Positions 40,761 through 49,225 of a stretch of DNA of 64,000 nucleotides are shown in pieces. Each line of letters starts with the position of its first letter. Within the stretch, counting starts at the first letter, position 1. The position numbers and the translations under genes were made by a program. The DNA comes from Flavobacteriales bacterium (GTDB lineage: Bacteria > Bacteroidota > Bacteroidia > Flavobacteriales_D > Sanyastnellaceae): assembly GCA_018402085.1 (NCBI GenBank), contig JAGYJM010000002.1, positions 1,054,001 through 1,118,000 on the forward strand, written 5' to 3'. Under the pieces are notes generated by a model. The model searched no databases and was not told the DNA's origin. It was given only the letters and a program-made list of their open reading frames with translations.

Positions 40761-41693
40761 TTGACTACCTTGCATGATCAAAAGTTGTACCTCAAAAGTA
40801 GGATTAACAAATCTTTAGAGGGCAACAAAACCAAGGCTCTTTTGACAACACATCGTTCACAGATTTCTATTCTCGGTTGCGGCTGGTCAGGTTTGCCGCT
40901 TGCACAGTCGCTCGTGCAACAAGGTTATGAGGTCATCGGTTCAACCACCACACCTGAAAAAGTGGCTGTCATTGAAGCTATTGGAGCCAGGTCTTTGGTA
41001 TGGGCGGTTTCTGACCATTGGGAGATGACGGCTGCGCAGCGTGCATTTTTTGATGCCGATGTTTTGGTGGTCACTTTACCACCGCCTAAAAAGGCGGGAT
41101 GCGACGGTTACGCCCGTGATGTTCATGCTGCCATCGCTGCTGCAGCGAAGGAGACAGGCACGCGCCACACGATTCTTTTCTCGAGTACCTCTGTGTATCC
41201 GGATGAGCCGGCGCAGTACACCGAAGGTGAGGCACAACGTCTGATTTCAAGGCATACGGGCATCGCCATGAAAGACCTCGAAGATGTTTATCTGGATGCT
41301 GAACTTGCGCAGCTCACGATTTTGCGCCTGGGCGGATTGTTTGGTCCCGGACGTGAGCCCGGTGATTTCGTCATTCGTGCGGGGGAGGTGCGTGACCCCG
41401 CACAAGTGGTCAATATGACGCACCTCGATGATATCATCGGTGCGGTGCACTTTGCGATGAAGCGTGATGCCGGCAATGAGGTGTACAACGTAGTTGCTCC
41501 TGAGCACCCGTTTCGGGGCGACTTCTATCGGCAAGCGCTCATAAATCTCAATGCGGCCCACCGCGTTAGCATCCCGCGTTTTGACGCGGAAGAACAACAC
41601 CAGCGAAAGGTACTCAGCCACCGTATTTGTGCACATGGCTATGAATTCAAGCACCCCGATCCGCTCGAGGTTTTACAGCAAATGCGGCAATGA
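40761..41693 (+). CDS. YeeZ-like NAD(P)-dependent epimerase/reductase (extended SDR)
   Basis: A Rossmann-fold protein of the YeeZ group. ISILGCGWSGLPLAQSL is the cofactor-binding loop, TLPPP follows strand 4, FSSTSVYPD supplies the active-site Ser, and RLGGLFGPGREPG fits the extended SDR class. No in-frame ATG precedes the domain. TTG at 40761 gives 310 residues, but TTG at 40842 (27 codons later, just before the domain) matches the family's normal start better. Substrate unknown. Two GATG-tailed hairpins lie inside (41082 and 41569), the first sharing its tail with the copy in the GH113-like gene. Confidence 0.8.
   Translation: MTTLHDQKLYLKSRINKSLEGNKTKALLTTHRSQISILGCGWSGLPLAQSLVQQGYEVIGSTTTPEKVAVIEAIGARSLVWAVSDHWEMTAAQRAFFDADVLVVTLPPPKKAGCDGYARDVHAAIAAAAKETGTRHTILFSSTSVYPDEPAQYTEGEAQRLISRHTGIAMKDLEDVYLDAELAQLTILRLGGLFGPGREPGDFVIRAGEVRDPAQVVNMTHLDDIIGAVHFAMKRDAGNEVYNVVAPEHPFRGDFYRQALINLNAAHRVSIPRFDAEEQHQRKVLSHRICAHGYEFKHPDPLEVLQQMRQ
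41082..41108 (+). repeat. GATG-tailed hairpin, first copy in the YeeZ-like gene
   Basis: Stem CCGCCT / AGGCGG, loop AAAA, tail GATGCGACGGT. Encodes PPKKAGCDG in frame. Confidence 0.75.
41569..41589 (-). repeat. GATG-tailed hairpin, second copy in the YeeZ-like gene
   Basis: On the minus strand: stem CCGCGT / ACGCGG, loop CAAA, tail GATGC. The coding strand reads SIPRFDAE, close to SIPRFRAD in the metallophosphoesterase. Confidence 0.7.
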
Positions 41694-41741
41694 GTGTCAA
41701 TAACATAAATACTTTTTGCTCGTAAGCGGGGATTGAGCCTT

Positions 41742-41749
41742 GTACCTTT
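41742..41749 (+). promoter_or_regulatory. TAnnTTTG -7 box for the alpha/beta hydrolase gene
   Basis: TACCTTTG lies 19 bases before the chosen ATG; TTTTTG stands about 24 bases upstream of it. Confidence 0.5.
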
Positions 41750-41768
41750 GGGGGTTGAGCATAAATCG

Positions 41769-42602
41769 ATGGTGCGCATTGAACATAGCATAACCGGCAG
41801 TAACGGACGCCCGATGGGGGTGAATGTGCATGTTGACCGCATGGCGGAAGTCCGTGGTGTGCTCATCTTTTGTCACGGCTATAAAGGTTTCAAAGATTGG
41901 GGTTGCTGGTCATTGCTGGGCGATCGTTTCGCATCCAAAGGCTATGCCTTTGTCCGGTTCAATTTCTCTCACAATGGCACCACACCTGAGCATCCTGCTC
42001 AATTCACTGCCCTGGAGGCATTTGCTGAAAACAATTACAGCATTGAAGTAGAAGACCTGCGACGTATCATTGACGCTGTGCCGGATCTCGTTCCGAAAAG
42101 ATACCAGCGAAAACCTTTGACACTGCTCGGACACAGCCGGGGCGGGGGGATTGCACTGCTCACAGGTGCGCGAGACGCCAGGGTTGATCGCATAATGACC
42201 TTTTCATCTGTTTCTGATTTTAGCCTTCGCTTTCCGGTAGACGATGCCCTCGAGAAATGGAAGTCTGACGGGGTGTTCTACGCACACAATGCCCGCACCG
42301 GACAGTCATTACCTCACAAGATTCAATGGTTTGAAGATTTCGTTGAGAACGAAGAAAAACTCAGCATTCGAAATGCCATTTATGGTATGCAAAAGCCCCT
42401 GCTGGTGGTACATGCTGCAGACGACCAGGCGGTGCACCTCAGTGAGGCCCTCCGCCTCTCGAGGTGGTGTGCTACTGCAGAACTGCGCTTGATTCAGGAG
42501 GGTGGACATACCTTAGGCTCGAAGCATCCCTGGGCTCACACTGAGCTGCCGGAGGCGATGCAACGGGTATTCGATTATTGCCTTATCTTTTTAAAATCAT
42601 GA
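41769..42602 (+). CDS. Alpha/beta hydrolase (serine aminopeptidase S33-like)
   Basis: A 277-residue cytoplasmic hydrolase. Oxyanion strand FCHGYKGFKDWG, nucleophile elbow GHSRGGG with Ser123, an Asp in HAADDQAVHLSE and catalytic His in GGHTLGSKHPW. I chose the ATG at 41769 because a TTG further upstream would put the coding start over the promoter box. An ester or short acyl substrate is likely but not identified. The stop overlaps the YqaE gene by 4 bases (ATGA). Confidence 0.88.
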   Translation: MVRIEHSITGSNGRPMGVNVHVDRMAEVRGVLIFCHGYKGFKDWGCWSLLGDRFASKGYAFVRFNFSHNGTTPEHPAQFTALEAFAENNYSIEVEDLRRIIDAVPDLVPKRYQRKPLTLLGHSRGGGIALLTGARDARVDRIMTFSSVSDFSLRFPVDDALEKWKSDGVFYAHNARTGQSLPHKIQWFEDFVENEEKLSIRNAIYGMQKPLLVVHAADDQAVHLSEALRLSRWCATAELRLIQEGGHTLGSKHPWAHTELPEAMQRVFDYCLIFLKS

Positions 42603-42763
42603 GTGTCTGGCGCGTAATACTGGCGATCCTTTTTCCACCGCTTTCCGTTTTGGATCAGGGATGTGGATCTGTACTTATCGTTTTTCTCCTGACACTGGCG
42701 GGCTGGGTGCCTGGCGTGATTGCCGCACTGGTTATTCTGAACCGCACAGGGCATAAGTCTTAA
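42599..42763 (+). CDS. YqaE/Pmp3-like small membrane protein
   Basis: A 54-residue protein of two membrane helices (RVILAILFPPLSVLDQG and SVLIVFLLTLAGWVPGVIAALVI). The PPLSV and GWVPGVIHA-like patterns are the PMP3 signature; such proteins affect membrane potential and ion stress. ATGA coupling to the hydrolase gene. It overlaps the convergent lectin gene by 4 bases. Confidence 0.85.
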   Translation: MSVWRVILAILFPPLSVLDQGCGSVLIVFLLTLAGWVPGVIAALVILNRTGHKS

Positions 42764-44703
42764 CGTGTGAGTTGAATTGTGCCGGTCAGGGGTTGTTCTG
42801 ACTTACCGACGCACTGTATGTCGTATTCTATGATATAATAGTAAGTACCCTCGGAGAGTTCACCTGCCGGTGATTCGCCATTCCAGGCTTTTGCCTTGCC
42901 CTCGGTATCAAACACCAGGTCTCCCCAGCGATTGAACACTCTCAGTGCGTAATGGCGGCTCAGGTCGCTAAGGTCTTGCCACGAAAACCCTGCAGCTCCT
43001 GCGAAATAACGGTCATTGACATTGTCATTGTTTGGAGAGAAGATGTTTGGCATTACGAGTTCGCTGACTTGCGCATCGAGTAGCGGGTCAGCGAAAACGG
43101 GCATTTCATAGCTGCTTTCACAGCCATTTTCGGGGTTTGTAGCGGTTAAGGTATACACGCCTGGCTCATTCACTACAGGTGAAAGATCGTTGCTGCCACT
43201 CACGATAAAGCCGTCTGCCGTACTCCAGTTAATGCTGGCATTTTCAGGGGACACCGAAGCACCTTCAATGCTCACCTCGGGTTGAAAGCAATTCAAGGTA
43301 TCAGCGAAGCCGGCTTCAATCACCGGGTAAGCGATGTTGTTCATCACCTCAATTGAACCGCTGTTGGTACAGCCGTTTTCAGGATCAGTGACGGTGTAGA
43401 AGTAGGTTCCCTCCTGACTAACGGTAAATGAAGATTCAGTTGAAACTGTAGCGCCATTCAGCACCCATTCTACATTGTGGTCTTGAGCAAAGGTGGCTTC
43501 AAGGGTGGTTTCAGGCACTGTACAAGTAAGCGGGTCAGGTGCAGTGGTCTCCACTTCGGGTGTGTTTGTATTTTCTTCAATGGTTATTTCAGCCAGTGCC
43601 CCGCACTGATCGAGATAGGTTACTTCAAGTACATAGGTGCCTCCGCTATCGACACTGACTTCAGGCGAGATTTCGCCTGAGACGATGTTGCCGTCGAGCG
43701 TGGTCCAGACCCAATTGACACCACTTTGAAAATTGACCGATCCGGTGAGATCGATTTGCACATTGTCACAGGTGATCATGCCGCCGCCATTGATTTCAGC
43801 CGTGAGTTCATCGACGGTAATATTGACTTCGGAGGTGATCAGGTTACCGCAAAGGTCTTGTGTAGTAACGATGTAGGTAATGTCTTCTTCGGGTGTGCAA
43901 AGCGGTGTCTGGCTTGTTGGGTCATCGAGGTAGGTTTCCGGACTCCATTGTATTTCGGCATCGGGGGCACCGGCCACCGAGAGCTGGATGCTTCCACCTT
44001 CGCAAACGAAGGCATCCGGACTGGTGGTCAGGATGTTCTCCTGGAGGCACACCGACTGGTTGTTAACCGAACCTCCGGTGGCCGCAGTGAAACCCCAGTA
44101 CACCTCAGACTGTCCGCCAAAAATTTGATTGACGATATCAACGGTGGCGGAGGTGCGAAATTCACAGTCGAAGAAGACTTCAACCAGTTGAGTTTGCGGA
44201 TCCCAGGTAATACGGGCGATATGATCTTCACCGTCTTCAACGTTTTGTGCATCAGCAGAGGCCTGAACCGGATCTGAAAGTGAATTGCCTGAGATATGAC
44301 TGACATCACCGTTTGAGATCATGGCGATATGATCATAGGTCGGATCGCCGTACTGCCCATTCTGCCAGGTGTCAAATTCAACCCCGAAAGCCGGCGAGAA
44401 ACCGAGGAAACCCAATCCGCCACCGCTGTCACCCAAAGCGTTGTTACCAACAGTCTGCAAGACAAAGCAAATGCCGTCGGCACCATTCATATCGATGGCT
44501 CCGAGATTGATGAGAAACTCAATATCAAAGGGTTCGTCAAGGTTGATCTGCTCAGCGTACCACACGGCACCATTCTGGTTGCCGATTTCCTCAGTGAGTT
44601 GGTAACAGTCACCTCCTATGAACTGGGCATCGCCCTGAAGAAAATAGGTCTGCGTAAGACCGGTGAATGGAGTGAGCAACAAGAGGATAAACAGACGATT
44701 CAT
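42760..44703 (-). CDS. L-type lectin domain protein with T9SS gliding C-terminal domain
   Basis: A 647-residue secreted protein. Signal to about residue 18, then a legume-type lectin domain (about 20-225), with AVWYAEQINLDEPFDIEFLINLG, GADGICFVLQ, FGVEFDTWQNG and VYWGFTAATGG; then Ig-like repeats with cysteine pairs, and the CHU_C domain: MPNIFSPNNDNVNDRYF, LRVFNRWGDLVFDTEG, GTYYYIIEYD. It is likely surface-attached by the T9SS and binds glycans. The sister of the CHU_C protein at 17132. Confidence 0.87.
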   Translation of the reverse strand: MNRLFILLLLTPFTGLTQTYFLQGDAQFIGGDCYQLTEEIGNQNGAVWYAEQINLDEPFDIEFLINLGAIDMNGADGICFVLQTVGNNALGDSGGGLGFLGFSPAFGVEFDTWQNGQYGDPTYDHIAMISNGDVSHISGNSLSDPVQASADAQNVEDGEDHIARITWDPQTQLVEVFFDCEFRTSATVDIVNQIFGGQSEVYWGFTAATGGSVNNQSVCLQENILTTSPDAFVCEGGSIQLSVAGAPDAEIQWSPETYLDDPTSQTPLCTPEEDITYIVTTQDLCGNLITSEVNITVDELTAEINGGGMITCDNVQIDLTGSVNFQSGVNWVWTTLDGNIVSGEISPEVSVDSGGTYVLEVTYLDQCGALAEITIEENTNTPEVETTAPDPLTCTVPETTLEATFAQDHNVEWVLNGATVSTESSFTVSQEGTYFYTVTDPENGCTNSGSIEVMNNIAYPVIEAGFADTLNCFQPEVSIEGASVSPENASINWSTADGFIVSGSNDLSPVVNEPGVYTLTATNPENGCESSYEMPVFADPLLDAQVSELVMPNIFSPNNDNVNDRYFAGAAGFSWQDLSDLSRHYALRVFNRWGDLVFDTEGKAKAWNGESPAGELSEGTYYYIIEYDIQCVGKSEQPLTGTIQLTR

Positions 44704-44753
44704 GGTAAAAGGTTGAAAGTCAGCCGAAGATACAACATTTGCTCAGGGAGGGC

Positions 44754-46604
44754 TCACACATGAATTCTGAGCCATTGCAATGCCTGCCTGAAGGTTCTGA
44801 AGACCTGCGCCTCGGGTACGAGTCCGGGAACCACCTCAATGTTTTCCAACAAAACCCGTGGTTGCTCGTTGAGCCCTACGAACAATACGTCTATCTGCTG
44901 GTTGCGCAAGTCGGTCAAGACTTCTTCAAGGGCATACAGACCCGATTGATCAATGTAGGCCATCCGTTCAAGACGCAAGACTACAACCTGGGTTGAAGTC
45001 GGGAGTTGGGAAGGTAGTTGCTTGAAGGGCGCGGTAGAACCAAAGAAGAGCGGCCCGCGCACATGTTTGATGTATACCGACTGGCGCATGGCTGGCGGAA
45101 AACCGGCTTCATCAGGCCAGTTGCTTTCTTTCATGACCTCTACAATTGATCGCCTTGCGGTAAGCTCTCCGATAGATCGCATGAACATAAGTGAGGCCAG
45201 TATCAAGCCGATGCCCACCGCGTAAATGAGGTTCCAGAATACTGAAAGCAGCAACACCACAAGCATGGTCAATACTTCTGAACTGACCTTGAATGGGCCA
45301 ACTTTGAGGTCGCGTGGTAGATAGGGTAGGGTGCGTAATCCTTTGTAATCCATTACGCCGATGCCTACTGTGATGAGAATTCCAGCGAGTGCGGCGGAGG
45401 GGATCAGAGACACAATCGGACCGATACCCAGCAGCATCACCACAAGGAGAAGCGCGGCAATCATACCGGAAAGCCGCGTAGTGCCGCCGTTTTGGATGTT
45501 AACCACAGTTCGTATGGTAGCGCCTGCGCCCGGAATGCCACCAAAGAACGCGGCAAGGCTATTCCCTACGCCTTGTCCGATCAGCTCACGATTCGGCTTG
45601 TGCCGCATTTTTGTAAGGTTATCGGCGACCACGCTTGTCAGAAGAGAGTCAATGGCGCCAAGCAGGGCCAAGGTGAGGGCTGTGAAGACGAACGGACTAA
45701 GCGCAGAAACCCTGAACGCATCAGTGATGCCGAGTATGGGCATGGGCAATCCGGCAGGAATCGCTTCGATCGGTGTGTAGTCGAGGCCTGCGAAATGAGC
45801 AACAGCTGTAATGGCGACAAGTGTGATCAGTGCACTTGGCAGCTTTTTACTCAACCATTTGAGAAAATAGATTAAGACCACGGTGCCAATGGTCAGCAGG
45901 AGTTCGACCAGCTGTACGTGGCTGATGGCACGGGGTACCATTCTCAAAGTACCGATAACACCGGCTGCTTCTTTTTGGGCGAGGGACGCGGCTTCACGGG
46001 CGATTTGTTCTTCCGTAATGGCATCAGCTTGCTGCTGCAGTTGTGTGAGTTCGTTCAGTGTGAGTGTTCCATCTTCACGGGCGTCACGGAACATCCCTTC
46101 GATCAGCACTGTTCGGGCTTCAGCGCGGAATGTTGCCACGAATTCTCGGTCTTCGGCAGGCGAGTAGCCCGTTGCGGGTAGAAACTGAGTCACCAGAATG
46201 ATGAGTCCGATAGCGGTCATAAACCCTGAAACGACCGGGTAGGGAATGTAGCGAATGTATTTGCCAACGCCCATTAATCCGAGCACCACCTGGATGATAC
46301 CGGCAAGCAGGAAAACTGCCATGATCACCGGGACTGCCCGTTCGGCATCGCCGTCGTAGCTGGCCAGTAGTCCGGCGATGACCACCATGCTGACTGCGGT
46401 CATCGGTGCAGTCGGACCCGAAATCTGGGTTGGTGTACCGCCCAGGAGAGAAGCAAAGAAGCCGATGAAGATCGCCCCATACAAACCGGCACTCGGACCC
46501 AGTCCGGAGGTCACTCCGAAAGCGAGCGCAAGCGGCAAGGCAATGACGCCTGCGGTCAATCCGCCGGTCAGGTCACCGCGTATGTTTCTAAACAGCTTCT
46601 GCAT
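44754..46604 (-). CDS. SulP family anion transporter with STAS domain
   Basis: A 616-residue inner-membrane transporter. N-terminal DLTGGLTAGVIALPLALAFGVTSGL is the SulP signature; GTPTQISGPTAPMT and LGAIDSLLTSVVADNLT follow. The C-terminal cytoplasmic STAS domain (about 500-610) has RMAYIDQSGLYALEE. It probably moves sulfate, bicarbonate or another oxyanion with Na+ or H+. Odd point: a hydrophilic insert (about residues 140-220), after the fifth predicted helix, contains an EF-hand-like loop DAREDGTLTLNEL. No partner gene is adjacent. Confidence 0.9.
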   Translation of the reverse strand: MQKLFRNIRGDLTGGLTAGVIALPLALAFGVTSGLGPSAGLYGAIFIGFFASLLGGTPTQISGPTAPMTAVSMVVIAGLLASYDGDAERAVPVIMAVFLLAGIIQVVLGLMGVGKYIRYIPYPVVSGFMTAIGLIILVTQFLPATGYSPAEDREFVATFRAEARTVLIEGMFRDAREDGTLTLNELTQLQQQADAITEEQIAREAASLAQKEAAGVIGTLRMVPRAISHVQLVELLLTIGTVVLIYFLKWLSKKLPSALITLVAITAVAHFAGLDYTPIEAIPAGLPMPILGITDAFRVSALSPFVFTALTLALLGAIDSLLTSVVADNLTKMRHKPNRELIGQGVGNSLAAFFGGIPGAGATIRTVVNIQNGGTTRLSGMIAALLLVVMLLGIGPIVSLIPSAALAGILITVGIGVMDYKGLRTLPYLPRDLKVGPFKVSSEVLTMLVVLLLSVFWNLIYAVGIGLILASLMFMRSIGELTARRSIVEVMKESNWPDEAGFPPAMRQSVYIKHVRGPLFFGSTAPFKQLPSQLPTSTQVVVLRLERMAYIDQSGLYALEEVLTDLRNQQIDVLFVGLNEQPRVLLENIEVVPGLVPEAQVFRTFRQALQWLRIHV

Positions 46605-46906
46605 CAGCGAGCGAAGGTCGGAAATGTTGGTGAACCCACGTGCAGTTCTACACTTTCTAATAAGCCTCCTATGTTGTCATTTCTCTGCGGGACTCCTTTG
46701 GTAAGCTTTCAGGTCTTTTTTCAACTGACTGCAAGCCATTGAAATAGTCATGAACACTATGATCGAACCATTTAAGCTCAACTACAATAAACCTTTCTTT
46801 ATTCCACCGGTTTCCCGGTTTACCAGCAAGTCTATAGGTCAATGCGTCCGTAGGTCGATTCGTCCACACCACGATTTCGTATCTTGGCGCCGCAAGAGGA
46901 CAAAAG
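46605..46906. other. Intergenic gap before the M1 peptidase gene
   Basis: Contains a CTGCGGGACTCCTTTGG motif (46686) recalling the diverged repeats, and a TATCTTGG -7-like box near 46877 about 20 bases before the gene. Otherwise empty. Confidence 0.4.
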
Positions 46907-49225
46907 ATGAGAAAATACATCCTGACGGCGGTTTTCATGACCGTGATCGCATCCTGCGCTTTTGCGCAGAGCAACACCAACCAGAGTAAATTCAAACAAC
47001 TCGGTACTGAACTGCCAACGCCGAACGTCTACCGCACGGCGTCCGGTGCGCCTGGTCCCGATTACTGGCAGCAACAAGCAGATTACGATATGAAGATCCG
47101 TCTTGACGACGCCAATCAGCGTATTTACGGCGAAGAGACGGTCACTTACACGAATAACAGCCCGAATACCCTGCGCTACCTCTGGATGCAACTCGATCAA
47201 AATGTGCGCGCCAAAGACAGCGACAGCTACAAAATTCGCCAAAGCGCGATGGAAGATCGCATGTCATTTGACCAGGTGCTCGACATGGAGCCCTGGTTTG
47301 ACGGTGGTTTCAAGATCGATCACGTGAAAGATGCATCAGGCAATGACTTGCCGCATGTGATCAACAATACCATGATGCGCATCGATCTGCCGCGCGAGCT
47401 GAAGCCGGGGCAGCAATTCAAGTTTGATGTGAAGTGGTGGTATAATGTGAATGACCGCATGAAGATCGGTGGCCGCTCAGGCTATGAGTACTTTGAAGAC
47501 GACGACAACTATCTCTACACCATCGCGCAGTTTTACCCACGCATGGTCGTTTACAGCGATAACATGGGCTGGCAGAACAAGCAGTTTCTCGGCAGGGGTG
47601 AGTTTACGCTGAACTTCGGCGATTACCGGGTAGCACTGACGGTGCCTTCAGACCACGTGGTGGCATCAACCGGTGTGCTGCAGAATGAGCGGGATGTTCT
47701 GACTTCTGAGCAGCGTAAGCGCCTCGCAAAAGCGAGGGATACATACGATGAACCCGTGATCGTTATCACGGAAGAAGAAGCCATTGAAAACGAAAAAAGC
47801 AGGGAGAAAGGGATGAAAACCTGGATCTTCGAAGCAGAGAATGTACGCGACTTTGGCTGGGCCTCCAGCCGCAAGTTTATCTGGGATGCCATGGCGGTGG
47901 ATGTCAACGGGAAAAAGCCGCTGGCCATGTCGTATTACCCCAAAGAAGGAAACCCGCTCTGGGAGCAATACAGCACTAAAGCCGTCGCACAGACGCTGGA
48001 GACGTACTCTAAGTATACCATTGATTATCCGTATCCTGTGGCGATTTCCGTCCATGCCAAATGGATCGGCATGGAGTACCCGATGATTTGCTTCAACGGT
48101 GGCCGCCCTGAGCCTGACGGCACCTACACCGATCGTACCAAGTACGGGATGATTTCGGTGATTATTCATGAGGTCGGACATAACTTCTTCCCGATGATTG
48201 TGAACAGCGATGAGCGCCAGTGGACCTGGATGGACGAGGGGCTCAATACGTTTTGTCAGTATCTCACCGAAAAAGAGTGGGACCGTAACTATCCTACACG
48301 AAGAGGACCCGCTCGCAATATCGCAGAATACATGGGCGGCGACGACAGCAAGATCTCACCGATCATGACCAATTCCGAATCGATCTGGCAGTTTGGCAGC
48401 AACGCATACGGCAAGCCGGCAACGGCCCTTAATATTTTGCGCGAAACCGTAATGGGGCGCGAGCTCTTTGATTACGCTTTCAAAGAATACGCTCGCCGAT
48501 GGGCATTCAAACACCCAACACCTGCAGATCTCTTCCGTACGATGGAAGACGCCAGCGCAGTTGATCTCGACTGGTTCTGGCGAGGCTGGTTTTACACCAA
48601 TGACCATGTTGACATGTCGCTCAAAGATGTAAAGTGGTACCAGATCGATACCGGAGATCCGGAGATTGAGAAGCCGCTCGCACGTCAGGCCAGAGAAAGC
48701 GAGCCAGAGGATATTGCCTTGATTCGTGACGAGAAGTTTATTCCGAAAACACGCATTGAACAGGATACGAGTCTCCACGACTTCTACACGACGGTGAGTG
48801 AGTTTGAGGTACTCAGGGTAGATCGAGAAGAGTATGAGGCATACCGCGGTGAGCTGAGCGAAGAAGAAATCGAATTGCTCGAAAGCAGCAAACAGTTCTA
48901 TGAGATAACCGTTGAGAACCAGGGCGGACTCGTAATGCCGCTGATCTTTAAGTTCGAATACATCGACGGTACCGAAGAGGTGCGTCGCATACCTGCTGAG
49001 ATATGGAAGATGTCTGAACCAACGGTGACGAAGGTCTTCATCACAGAAAAAGAAGCCGTGCGCATCACGCTTGATCCTTACCTCGAAACAGCAGATACCG
49101 ATCTCTCTGACAATAGCTGGCCGCCTCGTCCGAAACCCACCCGCTTCGAACTCTTTAAACAAGGTCAGCGCAGTGGAGCAGGGGAGAACCCAATGCAGCG
49201 TTACCGTCGAAGCGAACAAGAATGA
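46907..49225 (+). CDS. M1 family metallopeptidase
   Basis: A 772-residue exported zinc aminopeptidase-like enzyme. Signal ends near residue 22 (CAFAQS). The domain runs from DYDMKIRLDDANQRIYGEETVTY (residues 46-70) to a zinc site HEVGHN near residue 421 and the third ligand Glu in WMDEGLNTF near 445. The C-terminal 180 residues are beta-rich, as in many Bacteroidota M1 proteins. Likely envelope peptide breakdown. The stop overlaps the MORN-CapA start by ATGA, so both are in one operon. Two GATG-tailed hairpins are present (signal-peptide end and 47722). Confidence 0.93.
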   Translation: MRKYILTAVFMTVIASCAFAQSNTNQSKFKQLGTELPTPNVYRTASGAPGPDYWQQQADYDMKIRLDDANQRIYGEETVTYTNNSPNTLRYLWMQLDQNVRAKDSDSYKIRQSAMEDRMSFDQVLDMEPWFDGGFKIDHVKDASGNDLPHVINNTMMRIDLPRELKPGQQFKFDVKWWYNVNDRMKIGGRSGYEYFEDDDNYLYTIAQFYPRMVVYSDNMGWQNKQFLGRGEFTLNFGDYRVALTVPSDHVVASTGVLQNERDVLTSEQRKRLAKARDTYDEPVIVITEEEAIENEKSREKGMKTWIFEAENVRDFGWASSRKFIWDAMAVDVNGKKPLAMSYYPKEGNPLWEQYSTKAVAQTLETYSKYTIDYPYPVAISVHAKWIGMEYPMICFNGGRPEPDGTYTDRTKYGMISVIIHEVGHNFFPMIVNSDERQWTWMDEGLNTFCQYLTEKEWDRNYPTRRGPARNIAEYMGGDDSKISPIMTNSESIWQFGSNAYGKPATALNILRETVMGRELFDYAFKEYARRWAFKHPTPADLFRTMEDASAVDLDWFWRGWFYTNDHVDMSLKDVKWYQIDTGDPEIEKPLARQARESEPEDIALIRDEKFIPKTRIEQDTSLHDFYTTVSEFEVLRVDREEYEAYRGELSEEEIELLESSKQFYEITVENQGGLVMPLIFKFEYIDGTEEVRRIPAEIWKMSEPTVTKVFITEKEAVRITLDPYLETADTDLSDNSWPPRPKPTRFELFKQGQRSGAGENPMQRYRRSEQE
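46949..46969 (-). repeat. GATG-tailed hairpin, first copy in the M1 peptidase gene
   Basis: On the minus strand: stem CTGCGC / GCGCAG, loop AAAA, tail GATGC. It covers the signal-peptide end (ASCAFAQ). Confidence 0.6.
47722..47742 (+). repeat. GATG-tailed hairpin, second copy in the M1 peptidase gene
   Basis: Stem CCTCGC / GCGAGG, loop AAAA, tail GATA. Encodes RLAKARDT. Confidence 0.6.
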
